From Pusillimonas caeni (lineage in GTDB: Bacteria > Pseudomonadota > Gammaproteobacteria > Burkholderiales > Burkholderiaceae_B): a DNA stretch of 64,000 nt. Each line of letters begins with the position of its first letter. Positions within the stretch are counted from its first letter, which is position 1. A program made the translations under genes and the position numbers. The stretch is from NCBI RefSeq assembly GCF_003545815.1, contig NZ_PDUW01000003.1, positions 434,001-498,000 on the forward strand. The letters are read 5' to 3'. This document shows, in pieces, positions 16,885-25,825 of this stretch. Under the pieces are notes generated by a model. It made no database searches. It had not been told where the DNA came from and saw only the letters and a program-made list of their open reading frames with translations.

Positions 16885-17751
16885 ATGGATCTAGCGATGC
16901 TTACCGGCGTGCAGGTGGTGTACGCCATTGCCAGCCTGTTTCTGATCAGCGTCGGGCTGGCCATCGTGTTCGGCATGATGGGCGTGATCAATTTCGCGCA
17001 CGGCGAATTCCTCATGCTGGGAGGCTTCGCCTTCATTCTGGCCGTGCGCGCGGGGGTCAATTTCTGGGTGGCCATGTTCGTGGTGGCGCCGCTGTGCGTC
17101 GCCGTCATCGGCATGATCATCGAGCGGCTGATCATCCGCCATCTGTACGGGCGCATCGTCGAAACCATATTGGCCACCTGGGGACTGAGCCTGCTGCTCA
17201 TCGGCCTGGCCTCGGCCCTGCTGGGCTACTACCAGATGGGCGTCAGGCCCCCCTTCGGCGTCGTGCAGATCGGCGCCTACCAGACCGGCACCTATACATT
17301 TTTCGTCATCGGCGTGGCGGCGGCGGTGGGGTTGGCGCTGTATGTCCTGCTGCGGCACACCCCGTTCGGCCTGATTGCGCGCGGAACCATGCAAAGCGCC
17401 GCCATGGCCGCGGCGCTGGGGGTCAATGTAAAGCGCGTCTATTCGGTCACCTTCGGCATCGGCGCCGCCGTCTCGGGCCTGGCGGGGGCGGTGTTTGCGC
17501 CGCTGACCGGGGTGCTGCCCATCAGCGGCCTTACCTATATCGCCAAGGCCTTCATCACGGTCATACTCGGCGGGGCGCTGCCCCTGACCGGCTCGGCCCT
17601 GTCGTCGGCCCTGCTCGGAACCGTCAGCCAGATCACCACCTTTCTCAGCACCTCGGTGTTCGGCGAGGTGATGTTGCTGGTCACCGCCATCGTCCTGCTG
17701 CGCGTGCTGCCTTCGGGCATCACCGGCAAGTTCTTCAAGCGGGGAATCTGA
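16885..17751 (+). CDS. ABC permease LivH/UrtB-like (system 1)
   Basis: 288 residues with about eight hydrophobic helices. The GMMGVINFAHGEFLMLGG motif near residue 35 is characteristic of LivH-type permeases. AAGGAA precedes the start. Its TGA overlaps the next ATG (TGATG). It pairs with the LivM-like subunit to form the membrane channel. Confidence 0.93.
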   Translation: MDLAMLTGVQVVYAIASLFLISVGLAIVFGMMGVINFAHGEFLMLGGFAFILAVRAGVNFWVAMFVVAPLCVAVIGMIIERLIIRHLYGRIVETILATWGLSLLLIGLASALLGYYQMGVRPPFGVVQIGAYQTGTYTFFVIGVAAAVGLALYVLLRHTPFGLIARGTMQSAAMAAALGVNVKRVYSVTFGIGAAVSGLAGAVFAPLTGVLPISGLTYIAKAFITVILGGALPLTGSALSSALLGTVSQITTFLSTSVFGEVMLLVTAIVLLRVLPSGITGKFFKRGI

Positions 17752-18755
17752 TGCGCGAACTGTGCCGACCCGCATTCTGGATTTCCGCCGTCGCCGCGCT
17801 GCTGCTCATAGTGGGCATACCACTGGTATCCGAAGTCTATACCCTGTACAACCTCACCGTGTTCGCGGTGCTGGCCATGCTGGCCTTGAGCCTGGGGCTG
17901 GTATGGGGCATAGGGGGCATACTGGCGCTGGGCCAGTCGGCCTTCTTCGGCATCGGGGCCTACGTCTATGCATTGCTGTCGGTCAATCTGGGCGACAGCA
18001 CGCTGGCGGTGCCCGCCGCCATGGCCGCGCCCCTGGTGCTGGCGGTCCTGGTCGGCTACTTCACTTTCTTCGGACGTATCAGCGACGTCTACTTCGCCGT
18101 CATTTCGCTGACCATACCGCTCATATTGCTCAGCCTGATCAACAGCGCTTCGGGTCCGACCTATCAGTTCGGCAAGGCGCATCTGGGCGGCTACAACGGC
18201 ATACCGGCCGTGCCGCCGCTCAATGTGCCTTTCGATCCGTCGGCGGTGTTGTCCTTCGAAGGCATGTACTACGTGGCGGCCGTGGCGCTGCTTGCGGTCT
18301 ATCTGGTGCTGCGGGTGCTGGTCGCCAGCCGTTTCGGGCGGGTGGTCGAAGCAGTGCGCGAGAACGAGCTGCGCGCCGACCTGCTGGGCTATGACGCGCG
18401 GTATTACAAACTGGGCGTGTTCTGCATCGGCGCGGCGATCGCCGGCCTGGCCGGCGCTTTCTATGCCGCCTGGGGCGCTTCGGTGGGCCCGACCGTGTTC
18501 TCGCTGTCGTTCACCGCCCAGGCCGTGGTGTGGGTGCTGTTCGGCGGGCTGGGCACGTTGCTGGGGCCCATCGTCGGCTGCTTCCTGGTGCAGGGCCTGT
18601 CCACCTGGCTGGGCAGCGTGTCGCGCATCAGCCCCGAGATCGCCCTGGGTTTGCTGTTCATCGTCGCGGTGCTGCTGGTACCCAATGGCATCGTGCCTTC
18701 CATCAGGGATCGCATCCGCGCCAGGCTGGCCGCAAGCGGGGGAGGGCGGCCATGA
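17751..18755 (+). CDS. ABC permease LivM/UrtC-like (system 1)
   Basis: 334 residues, polytopic, with the LivM-family GIGGILALGQSAFFGIGAY motif near residue 60 and an EAVRENELRADLLGYD cytoplasmic loop that contacts the ATPase. The start is the ATG overlapping the livH stop. The 3' end overlaps the ATPase gene by ATGA. Confidence 0.93.
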   Translation: MRELCRPAFWISAVAALLLIVGIPLVSEVYTLYNLTVFAVLAMLALSLGLVWGIGGILALGQSAFFGIGAYVYALLSVNLGDSTLAVPAAMAAPLVLAVLVGYFTFFGRISDVYFAVISLTIPLILLSLINSASGPTYQFGKAHLGGYNGIPAVPPLNVPFDPSAVLSFEGMYYVAAVALLAVYLVLRVLVASRFGRVVEAVRENELRADLLGYDARYYKLGVFCIGAAIAGLAGAFYAAWGASVGPTVFSLSFTAQAVVWVLFGGLGTLLGPIVGCFLVQGLSTWLGSVSRISPEIALGLLFIVAVLLVPNGIVPSIRDRIRARLAASGGGRP

Positions 18756-19477
18756 GCGTCATTCTGCGGACCAGCGAGCTGTGGCGCACTTTCGGCGGGG
18801 TCGCCGCGGTGGCGGGCGTGGATTTCGAACTGCGCGAAGGCGAACTGCGCTGCCTGATCGGCGCCAACGGCGCCGGCAAGAGCACCTTCTTCAAGATGCT
18901 GACCGGGCAGCTCAAGCCCACTTCGGGCCGCATCACCCTGTACGGCAAGGACATCACCAACCTTCCCTCTTTTGCCATCGCCCGCATGGGCGTGGGCATC
19001 AAGACGCAGGTTCCGAATCTTTTCAATGGCCTGAGCGTGCGCGAGAACCTGCTGGTCGCGGCGCGTTTCAGGATGTCGGCGCGCGAGGCGGCCGAAGCGG
19101 CCGACGCCATGCTGGAGCGCATCCAGATGACTGCACAGGCGCAGCTTGCCACCGGCAGCCTGGCGCACGGCCACCGCCAATGGGTCGAACTGGGCATGAT
19201 ACTGATCAACGATCCCCAGCTCGTGCTGCTGGACGAGCCCGCGGCCGGCATGACGGCCGGAGAGGTCGAGCGCACCATTGCCCTGCTGGAGAGCATGCGG
19301 GGCAAGCGCAGCTTCATCATCGTCGAGCACGACATGCATTTCATCCGCCGCATCGCCGAAAGGGTCACGGTATTCCACCGGGGCAGGGTGCTGGTCGAGG
19401 ACACCATGGACGAGGTGGTGCGCAATACTGAAGTGCGCGACGCTTATCTGGGCCAGCATGGCAGGGAGGCCCGATGA
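18752..19477 (+). CDS. ABC ATPase LivG/UrtD-like (system 1)
   Basis: 241 residues. Walker A is GANGAGKST, Walker B VLLDEPAAGM, and the switch His is in EHDM. The signature loop reads LAHGHRQWVELG instead of LSGGQ, which is the form seen in UrtD-type urea/amide ATPases, and this supports an amide rather than amino-acid importer. It overlaps both neighbours by four bases. Confidence 0.93.
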   Translation: MSVILRTSELWRTFGGVAAVAGVDFELREGELRCLIGANGAGKSTFFKMLTGQLKPTSGRITLYGKDITNLPSFAIARMGVGIKTQVPNLFNGLSVRENLLVAARFRMSAREAAEAADAMLERIQMTAQAQLATGSLAHGHRQWVELGMILINDPQLVLLDEPAAGMTAGEVERTIALLESMRGKRSFIIVEHDMHFIRRIAERVTVFHRGRVLVEDTMDEVVRNTEVRDAYLGQHGREAR

Positions 19478-20202
19478 ACGCGGAAATACTGCTCGAGGTG
19501 CGGGGCCTGTCGGCCGGATACGGGGCCATACCGGTATTGCGCGACGTCGGCTTCCAGGTTGGAGCAGGCGAAATCGTGGGGGTGCTCGGACACAACGGCA
19601 TGGGCAAGACCACGCTCATGAAGGCCCTGGTGGGGCATATTCCCGTCACCGCGGGCAGCCTCACGCTGTGCGGCAGCGAAGTCACCCATGTGCCCACCCA
19701 CAAGCGGGCCCGCCTGGGCATGGGCTATGTCTCACAGGGCCGGGACATCTTTCCTTCGCTGACGGTGCGCGAGAACCTGGCCATCGGCGCCGCCGCGGTA
19801 GGCCGCGACCGCGTGACGGCGGTTGAGCGGGCCGTGGACGAATTCCCCATTCTGGGCGGCCTGCTCGACCGCAAGGGCGGCGCGCTGAGCGGGGGAGAGC
19901 AGCAGATACTGGCACTGGCCCGCGCCCTGTGCGGCGAACCCAAATTGCTGCTGCTGGACGAACCCACCGAAGGCATACAGCCCTCCATCGTGGACGAGAT
20001 CGAAGACTATCTCGTGCGCCGCGCCAAAGAAACCTCTTTGTCGGTCGTGGTGGTCGAACAGGACGTCGGTTTCATCGCCGCGATGGCGCACCGGGTGCTG
20101 TGGCTGCAAAAGGGCACCATCGTCAAAGAAATCGATCCCGCCCTGCTGTCCGATCCCGACACCATCGCCGAATTCTCGGGGCTTGAGGGGAAAGCCGATT
20201 GA
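19474..20202 (+). CDS. ABC ATPase LivF/UrtE-like (system 1)
   Basis: 242 residues with Walker A GHNGMGKTT, signature LSGGEQQ, Walker B LLLLDEPTEG and switch EQDV. The YVSQGRDIFPSLTVREN stretch resembles UrtE. It forms the second nucleotide-binding subunit of system 1. It is 65 bases upstream of the amidase, with a GC-rich hairpin (about 20229-20252) in the gap. Confidence 0.93.
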   Translation: MNAEILLEVRGLSAGYGAIPVLRDVGFQVGAGEIVGVLGHNGMGKTTLMKALVGHIPVTAGSLTLCGSEVTHVPTHKRARLGMGYVSQGRDIFPSLTVRENLAIGAAAVGRDRVTAVERAVDEFPILGGLLDRKGGALSGGEQQILALARALCGEPKLLLLDEPTEGIQPSIVDEIEDYLVRRAKETSLSVVVVEQDVGFIAAMAHRVLWLQKGTIVKEIDPALLSDPDTIAEFSGLEGKAD

Positions 20203-20267
20203 GTTTAGCCTTTGGGCATAAACGTCCATGGGCGCCCTCGGCGCCGTGGGCACTATAAGGAGAGGCA

Positions 20268-21653
20268 ATGAAGGACGATCTGTGGCGCTTGACCGCCACG
20301 CGCATGCGTGAGCTCGTCGCCCGCCGCGAAGTCAGCCGCGAAGAGCTGGTCCGCGCGCATCTGGCCCGCATCGAGCACGTCAATTCCAGACTGAATGCGC
20401 TGGTCGAGCTCAGGGCCGACGAAGCCCTGGCCGAAGCCAGGGAGGCCGACGCCCATCACGCCGGCCGGGCCGATCTGCCGCTGGACGGCATACCCATCAG
20501 CATCAAGGATCACTACGACGTCGCGGGTATGAAGCATACCGAGGGCCTGCCGGCCCTGGCCGACAGGCGTTCCACCTCGGACGAGGTGGTGGTGCAGCGC
20601 CTGCGCCGCGCCGGCGCCATCGTGATAGGCAAGGCCAATCAGCCCGACTTGCAGATACGCTGGAACACCATCAGCCACTTGTACGGGGCCACGCTCAATC
20701 CGCGCGACACCTCGCTCAGCGCCGGAGGCTCCTCGGGCGGCGACGCGGCCGCCGTGGCGTCGGGCATGGCGCCATTGGGCCTGGGGCTGGATTACGGCGG
20801 CTCCATCAGAGTGCCTGCAACCTTCTGCGGCATATATGGGCTGCGGCCTTCGGCGGGCCGCACTCCCGCCTCGTCGACCTTGCCGCCCTTCGATGGCCCG
20901 CCCACGGTCGACCTCATGTCCTGCATCGGCCCCATGGCGCGCAGCATCGAAGACCTCTGGCTGGCCTACGAGGTCATCGCCGGCCCGCATTGGTCCGACC
21001 CCGCGACCGTGCCGGTTCCTTTCTCCCGTTCGGGGGCCAACGGCCGGCGCCCGCGCATCGCCCGCATGCTGGATCAGACCGGCGCATTGGTGTCGCCGGA
21101 GGTGGCGGCGCGGCTCGACGATACCGCCGGCATGCTGCAAGAGGCCGGCTACGAAGTCGTCGACGCGGCCATACCCCATGCGCGCCGGGCGCCCGAACTC
21201 TGGGCCGAAATCATCGGCACCGAGCTCATGCAGACTGGCATGCCCGAGTTCGGCCACCTGCTGGGTGAAAGCAACCGCCAGCATATCGAAGCAATGTTCG
21301 GCATCTACAACCTGGGGTCCGAGGCGCGCCGCTACATCCAGGCCTTCATCGAACGGCGCCAGGTCCAGCGCGAGGTGGCGCAATGGATGGAGGAGCATCC
21401 GCTGGTACTGTGCCCGGTGGCCGGCATGGACACGCCCGCGCTCGATTTCGACCATATGCTGAGCCGCGAGCAGACCCAGCGGCTGTTCGACTGCATGCGC
21501 AACATTCCGTGGGTCAATCTGCTGGGGCTGCCCAGCGTGGCACTGCCCAATGGCATGCAGATCGTCGGCCGCAGATTCTGCGAGGCGCAGGCGCTGGAGG
21601 CGGCCGCGGCTGTCCAGCAGGTCATCGGAGCGGCGTCGCTTGCCGAGCCATGA
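20268..21653 (+). CDS. Amidase-signature hydrolase
   Basis: 461 residues. The Ser-cisSer-Lys triad is visible: Lys80 (ISIKDHYD), cis-Ser155 (GGSSGG) and nucleophile Ser179 (YGGSIRVP). Family members hydrolyse amides, aryl-amides or carbamates. AAGGAG precedes the start. Its place at the end of the UrtDE-like importer operon suggests that the imported compound is an amide cleaved to the acid and ammonia; the substrate is unknown. Confidence 0.92.
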   Translation: MKDDLWRLTATRMRELVARREVSREELVRAHLARIEHVNSRLNALVELRADEALAEAREADAHHAGRADLPLDGIPISIKDHYDVAGMKHTEGLPALADRRSTSDEVVVQRLRRAGAIVIGKANQPDLQIRWNTISHLYGATLNPRDTSLSAGGSSGGDAAAVASGMAPLGLGLDYGGSIRVPATFCGIYGLRPSAGRTPASSTLPPFDGPPTVDLMSCIGPMARSIEDLWLAYEVIAGPHWSDPATVPVPFSRSGANGRRPRIARMLDQTGALVSPEVAARLDDTAGMLQEAGYEVVDAAIPHARRAPELWAEIIGTELMQTGMPEFGHLLGESNRQHIEAMFGIYNLGSEARRYIQAFIERRQVQREVAQWMEEHPLVLCPVAGMDTPALDFDHMLSREQTQRLFDCMRNIPWVNLLGLPSVALPNGMQIVGRRFCEAQALEAAAAVQQVIGAASLAEP

Positions 21654-21731
21654 GCGGCGCCGCCATGCACCCGGAAGGGGCTTCGACGGGCCCGGCGAGC
21701 GTGTGCGGCAGGCCGCGCCGCGGCGGCTAGC

Positions 21732-22607
21732 ATGGAAGGGCCGCCGTTCATCCATTACGAAGGGCGCATGCCGGGCGGCGAATTCCGCTTTGTACACGTC
21801 GAAAAAATATCGACCCGCATCCGCAAGTACAACTGGGAGCTTTTTCCGCATCGGCATCGCGATCTGTTTCAGGCGGTGCTGGTAGAGGTCGGCGAGGGGC
21901 ATGTCAGTTTCGACCTCTGGGAAGAGGCCTTTCATGCGCCGGCCCTCGTACTGGTGCCGTCGCTGGTGGTGCACAGCTTCCGCTATGCGCCGCGATCATC
22001 GGGGCGTGTGCTGACGATATCGGACGCCTACGTGCGCGAGCTGGTGAAATTCAGCGATGAACCCTTGCTGGAGTCGATGTTGTCTCGCCCTCAGGTGGTG
22101 GCCCTGGCGGCCGGATCGTCCGCCCTGCGCGACATCAGCTCGGCGATGGACTCCATTGCCCAGCGCCTTGCCGCCGCGCCGCAAGGTCGCGGCGCCATGC
22201 TCTCGGCCAGTGTGCTGAGCATATTCGGCCAACTTCCCCAGTACTGCCGGGACTTACCCATACAGGGGCCCGAGATGATGCGCCGACGCTATTTGTACGA
22301 TCAGTTTCGCGGGCTGCTGGAGCAGCATTTCCGCGAGCAGCTCTCGGTGGCCCGCTATGCGGCCATGCTGGCGGTCACCGAACGCACCTTGCACCGCGCC
22401 TGCCGCGAGGTCGCGGGCGAGCCGCCGCTCAAGATCGCCCACCGCCGGGTGGTGCTCGAAGCCCAGCGCCTCCTGCTGTATTCGGCCATGTCGGTGGGCG
22501 AGGTCTCGTACCACCTGGGCTTCAGGGACCCGTCCAATTTCAGCCGTTTCTTCGTCGAACACGTAGGGGAGTCGCCCATCATGTTTCGCCGCGCCAGATT
22601 GGGTTGA
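21732..22607 (+). CDS. AraC-family transcriptional regulator
   Basis: 291 residues with two C-terminal helix-turn-helix motifs (AAMLAVTERTLHRACREV and SVGEVSYHLGFRDPSNFSRFF, residues about 205-285) and an N-terminal AraC cupin-like region with HRHRDLFQ. The likely effector is the substrate of the preceding amide importer and amidase. The ribosome site at the start is weak, so a slightly different start is possible. Confidence 0.9.
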   Translation: MEGPPFIHYEGRMPGGEFRFVHVEKISTRIRKYNWELFPHRHRDLFQAVLVEVGEGHVSFDLWEEAFHAPALVLVPSLVVHSFRYAPRSSGRVLTISDAYVRELVKFSDEPLLESMLSRPQVVALAAGSSALRDISSAMDSIAQRLAAAPQGRGAMLSASVLSIFGQLPQYCRDLPIQGPEMMRRRYLYDQFRGLLEQHFREQLSVARYAAMLAVTERTLHRACREVAGEPPLKIAHRRVVLEAQRLLLYSAMSVGEVSYHLGFRDPSNFSRFFVEHVGESPIMFRRARLG

Positions 22608-22636
22608 TTTTACTCAGAAAAATACCCAGGACTACG

Positions 22637-22736
22637 GTATACAAAGATTCAAAAAAAACCCTTTGAAGCGCCGTAAAGGTAGAGATTAATCAGTGTTTAC
22701 CCCAGGTTCGTATACTTTTGTTTCGGGCCGGTATAC
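22637..22736. promoter_or_regulatory. Three GTATAC palindromes upstream of the GntR gene
   Basis: GTATAC occurs at 22637-22642, 22710-22715 and 22731-22736. The last two are 21 bases apart, two helical turns, placing them on the same DNA face, and the first is about seven turns away. FCD-type GntR regulators commonly bind GTATAC-centred palindromes, so these are candidate autoregulatory operators. Confidence 0.55.
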
Positions 22737-22792
22737 AGTACGGCATCAGCGAATCATAGTTGACTGACCCTACCCGGTAGCACGAGCGAGCA

Positions 22793-23542
22793 ATGGCAAA
22801 GAATCAGCGCCTGGACACACAAACCGCAAGAGTCGTGGTGGGCTTACGCGACATGATCATGAAGGGCGAGCTGCGCGCCGGCGAACGGCTGGTCGAGGCG
22901 GTCTTGTCCGATCGTCTGCAGGCTTCCCGCACGCCGGTCAGATCGGCTTTGCTGACGCTCGAGCAGCAAGGCCTGGTCGAGCGCCTGCGGGGCGGGGGGT
23001 ATACGGTGCGCTCGTATACCGCGCGCGAGATCGCCGAAGCGATCTCGGTACACGCCTGCCTCGAGGGCATGGCGGCGCGCCTGGTGGCCGAAAAAGGGGT
23101 GTCGCGCGGCCTGTCGAACCGCTTGCAGGCCTGTCTGGACGAAGGCGACCGCATCGTCGCCGTGGGCCATCTCGACATGGAAGACATCGCCGCCTACCTG
23201 GCGAACAACGTCCGCTTTCACGGGCTCATCGTCGAAGCGGCCGACAATCAGGTGCTCAAGCAGTCCCTGCATTTCCTGGACCGCATTCCGTTCGCCGCCG
23301 CAGGCGGCATGCTGCCTTTCCACTCGACGCGCGACGACTGCGACGAGGCGATGCGCTTTGCCCAGCGGCAGCATCATTCGCTCGTCGAGGCGCTGCGCAA
23401 CGGGCAGGGCGCGCGGGCCCAGGCGCTGGCCGAAGAGCACCGCCAGATCGCGTTGTTCAATCTGCAGCACGCCACACAGCATGCCGAAATCGAAGTCGGC
23501 ATTTCCGATGCGCTGCCGGTGCTGCGCATGGCTTCGCTCTAG
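22793..23542 (+). CDS. GntR-family regulator, FCD subfamily
   Basis: 249 residues. The winged helix at residues 10-75 includes LVEAVLSDRLQASRTPVRSAL and the wing LRGGGYTVRSYT. The C-terminal all-helical FCD domain follows from about residue 85 with spaced His residues that usually bind a metal and an organic acid. It precedes ABC system 2 on the same strand by 100 bases and probably controls it in response to its substrate. Confidence 0.92.
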   Translation: MAKNQRLDTQTARVVVGLRDMIMKGELRAGERLVEAVLSDRLQASRTPVRSALLTLEQQGLVERLRGGGYTVRSYTAREIAEAISVHACLEGMAARLVAEKGVSRGLSNRLQACLDEGDRIVAVGHLDMEDIAAYLANNVRFHGLIVEAADNQVLKQSLHFLDRIPFAAAGGMLPFHSTRDDCDEAMRFAQRQHHSLVEALRNGQGARAQALAEEHRQIALFNLQHATQHAEIEVGISDALPVLRMASL

Positions 23543-23641
23543 TTTTCCCGACCGCGCCGGGCGCCCGTCCCAAGGAGTCCGGTTCCAGGCGGTGTCAATG
23601 CAGTTTGTCTCTATAAGTCGAAAACCCGGAGGAGATCCAAA

Positions 23642-24838
23642 ATGACTAAATTCCAGCTCGGACGGCGTACCATGCTCGCGGCCATGGCCGCCGCCATGGC
23701 CTTTCCCGCGGTCGGCGCGGCGCAGGCCGAGGGCGACCCGATCCGCATCGGCTACACCATGTCCCGCACCGGTCCCTTCGCGGGCGGCGCCCAGGTATCG
23801 CAAGAGCCCAACTACCTGCTGTGGGCCGAGCAGGTCAACGCTGCGGGCGGGCTGACCGTCGACGGCAAGAAGCGCAAGATCGAGCTCATCGGCTACGACG
23901 ACCGCAGCGACATCGAGACCGCCGTGCGCACCTACCAGAAGATGATGGGCGCCGACAAGCTCGACCTGGTGCTGCCGCCGTGGGGCTCGGGCATGAATTT
24001 CGCCATCGCGCCCATCGCCAATCGTTACGGCTATCCCTTTCTTGCCCCCACCGCCTTGTCGCGCAAGCTCATCGACATGAAGCTGCCGTACTTTTTCTCG
24101 CTGCTGCAGCAGCCGGACAAGATGATGGATGCGCTGGCCGACCTGCTGGCCGAGCAGGGCGTCAAGACCGCGGCCACCATCTACATGGACGACCTGTTCG
24201 GGCTCGAGAACGTGGCGGCGCTGCGTACCGCTTTCAAGGCGCACGACATCGAACTGGTCGAAGACAAGAGCTATCCGCTTGGCGTCAAGGACCTGTCCTC
24301 GGTGCTCAAGTCGATCAAGGCCAAAGAGCCGGACGCCTTCATCGCCATCACTTATCCGCCCGACACGCTGCTGGCCTCGTCGCAATCGCGCGAGATCGAG
24401 TTCAATCCCAAGTACTACTACGCCTCGGTGGGCACCGCCTTTCCGCTGTACAAGCAGCGCATGGGCGACAACACCGAAGGCGTGCTGGGCATGGGCTCGT
24501 GGAACGTCAAGGTATCCGACGGCGCCAAAGCCTATTTCGACGCGCACGTCGCGCACGCCAAGAAAGAACCCGATCGCTGGGCCAGCGGCCACGCCTGGGC
24601 CGGCCTCGAGATTCTGCAGCAGTCCATCGAAAAGGTCGGGCTCGACCGCAAGGCGCTGCGCGACTACATCGCCTCGAACGAGTTCGACACCATTCTTGGC
24701 AAGATCAGCTTCAAGGACGGCGAGAACGCCGGAGTCCCGGGCACCGTCGGCCAGTGGCAAGGCGACGAGTTCGAAGTGGTATGGCCGGCCGATCGCGCCA
24801 CGGCCAAGCTGATTGCTCCCAAGCCCGCCTGGAAGTAG
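23642..24838 (+). CDS. ABC transporter substrate-binding protein (system 2)
   Basis: 398 residues. A Sec/Tat-like leader (RRTMLAAMAAAMAFPAVGAAQA) is followed by IRIGYTMSRTGPFAGGAQ, the start of a LivK-type type I binding fold. CGGAGGAG lies upstream. Related proteins bind amino acids, short organic acids or aromatics. The ligand is not predictable from sequence alone. Confidence 0.9.
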   Translation: MTKFQLGRRTMLAAMAAAMAFPAVGAAQAEGDPIRIGYTMSRTGPFAGGAQVSQEPNYLLWAEQVNAAGGLTVDGKKRKIELIGYDDRSDIETAVRTYQKMMGADKLDLVLPPWGSGMNFAIAPIANRYGYPFLAPTALSRKLIDMKLPYFFSLLQQPDKMMDALADLLAEQGVKTAATIYMDDLFGLENVAALRTAFKAHDIELVEDKSYPLGVKDLSSVLKSIKAKEPDAFIAITYPPDTLLASSQSREIEFNPKYYYASVGTAFPLYKQRMGDNTEGVLGMGSWNVKVSDGAKAYFDAHVAHAKKEPDRWASGHAWAGLEILQQSIEKVGLDRKALRDYIASNEFDTILGKISFKDGENAGVPGTVGQWQGDEFEVVWPADRATAKLIAPKPAWK

Positions 24839-24850
24839 GCCTCGGAAAGG

Positions 24851-24875
24851 GCCGGCCAGCGCGCTAGGGGCCGGC
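24851..24875 (+). promoter_or_regulatory. Hairpin after the binding-protein gene (system 2)
   Basis: GCCGGCC at 24851-24857 pairs with GGCCGGC at 24869-24875 just after the stop codon, with no T run. It occupies the same position as the hairpin in system 1, consistent with a differential mRNA stability element. Confidence 0.5.
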
Positions 24876-24946
24876 TCGTCCCGTCCGCCCGTCCGCCGGC
24901 CGGCTTGAGCCTGCGGCGCGGCGGGTGCGAACACAAGCGGAACTGA

Positions 24947-25825
24947 ATGATGAATCTTTCCCTGATTGCCGACCTGGCCGTGAACGGCCTGGTCATCGGC
25001 GGCATCTATGCGGTGGTGGCCATCGGCCTGAACCTGCAGTATGGCCTGATGCGCATCCTGAACATCGCCCACGGCGAATTCCTGATGATAGGCGCATTCG
25101 TGATGTTCGCCCTGCACACCTCCACCCAGATCAATCCCTTGTGGTTCGTGCCTGTGGTGACGCTGGCCTGCTTCGTGCTCGGCGTCGTCCTGCACGGGCT
25201 TGTTTTCAAGCGCCTCACGGCGCGGGCGCGCTCTCTCGACCAGGTCGAAGAGCGCAGCCTCATCATCGGCTTCGGCCTGATGTTCATCCTGCAGAACGCG
25301 GCCACCCTCATCTGGGGTTCCGATCTGCACGGCTACGACTTTCTCAATGAGTCGGTCAAATTCGGCGGCGTGATCGTGACGCAGAACCGGCTGCTGGTGC
25401 TGTTGCTGGCGGTGGCGGTCAGCATCGGCCTCATCCTGTTGCTGCAGCGTACCCTGATCGGCAAGGCGGTGCGCGGCATGCTGCAGTCGCCCTTGGGCGC
25501 CCAGCTCGTGGGCGTCGACTCGGCGCGCATGAACCCGCTGGTCTTCGGGCTGGGCATCGCGATGGCGGGCTTCGCCGGCTCGCTCCTTAGCATGATCTAC
25601 GAGATATCCCCTTCGGTGGGCGAGTCCTACACCATCATGGCGCTGATCGTCATCACGCTGGGCGGCCTGGGCAGCATCGGAGGCAGTTTCATGGCGGCCA
25701 TGCTGCTGGGGCTGGTCGAAAGCTTCGGCACCCACTTCACCAATCCGTCGCTCAAGATGATTCTCAGCTACAGCATCTTCGTGCTGGTGCTGATCTTCAA
25801 ACCCAAGGGACTGTTCGCCAAATGA
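24947..25825 (+). CDS. ABC permease LivH-like (system 2)
   Basis: 292 residues, about eight transmembrane helices. The MRILNIAHGEFLMIGAF motif and GGLGSIGGSF near the C-terminus are LivH-family features. Two adjacent ATG codons open the gene. The 3' end overlaps the LivM-like gene by ATGA. Confidence 0.92.
   Translation: MMNLSLIADLAVNGLVIGGIYAVVAIGLNLQYGLMRILNIAHGEFLMIGAFVMFALHTSTQINPLWFVPVVTLACFVLGVVLHGLVFKRLTARARSLDQVEERSLIIGFGLMFILQNAATLIWGSDLHGYDFLNESVKFGGVIVTQNRLLVLLLAVAVSIGLILLLQRTLIGKAVRGMLQSPLGAQLVGVDSARMNPLVFGLGIAMAGFAGSLLSMIYEISPSVGESYTIMALIVITLGGLGSIGGSFMAAMLLGLVESFGTHFTNPSLKMILSYSIFVLVLIFKPKGLFAK

Noticed and set aside
22999-23019. Two further GTATAC hexamers inside the GntR gene
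   Set aside because: They encode conserved Tyr-Thr codons in the wing of the DNA-binding domain, so chance or coding constraint explains them.
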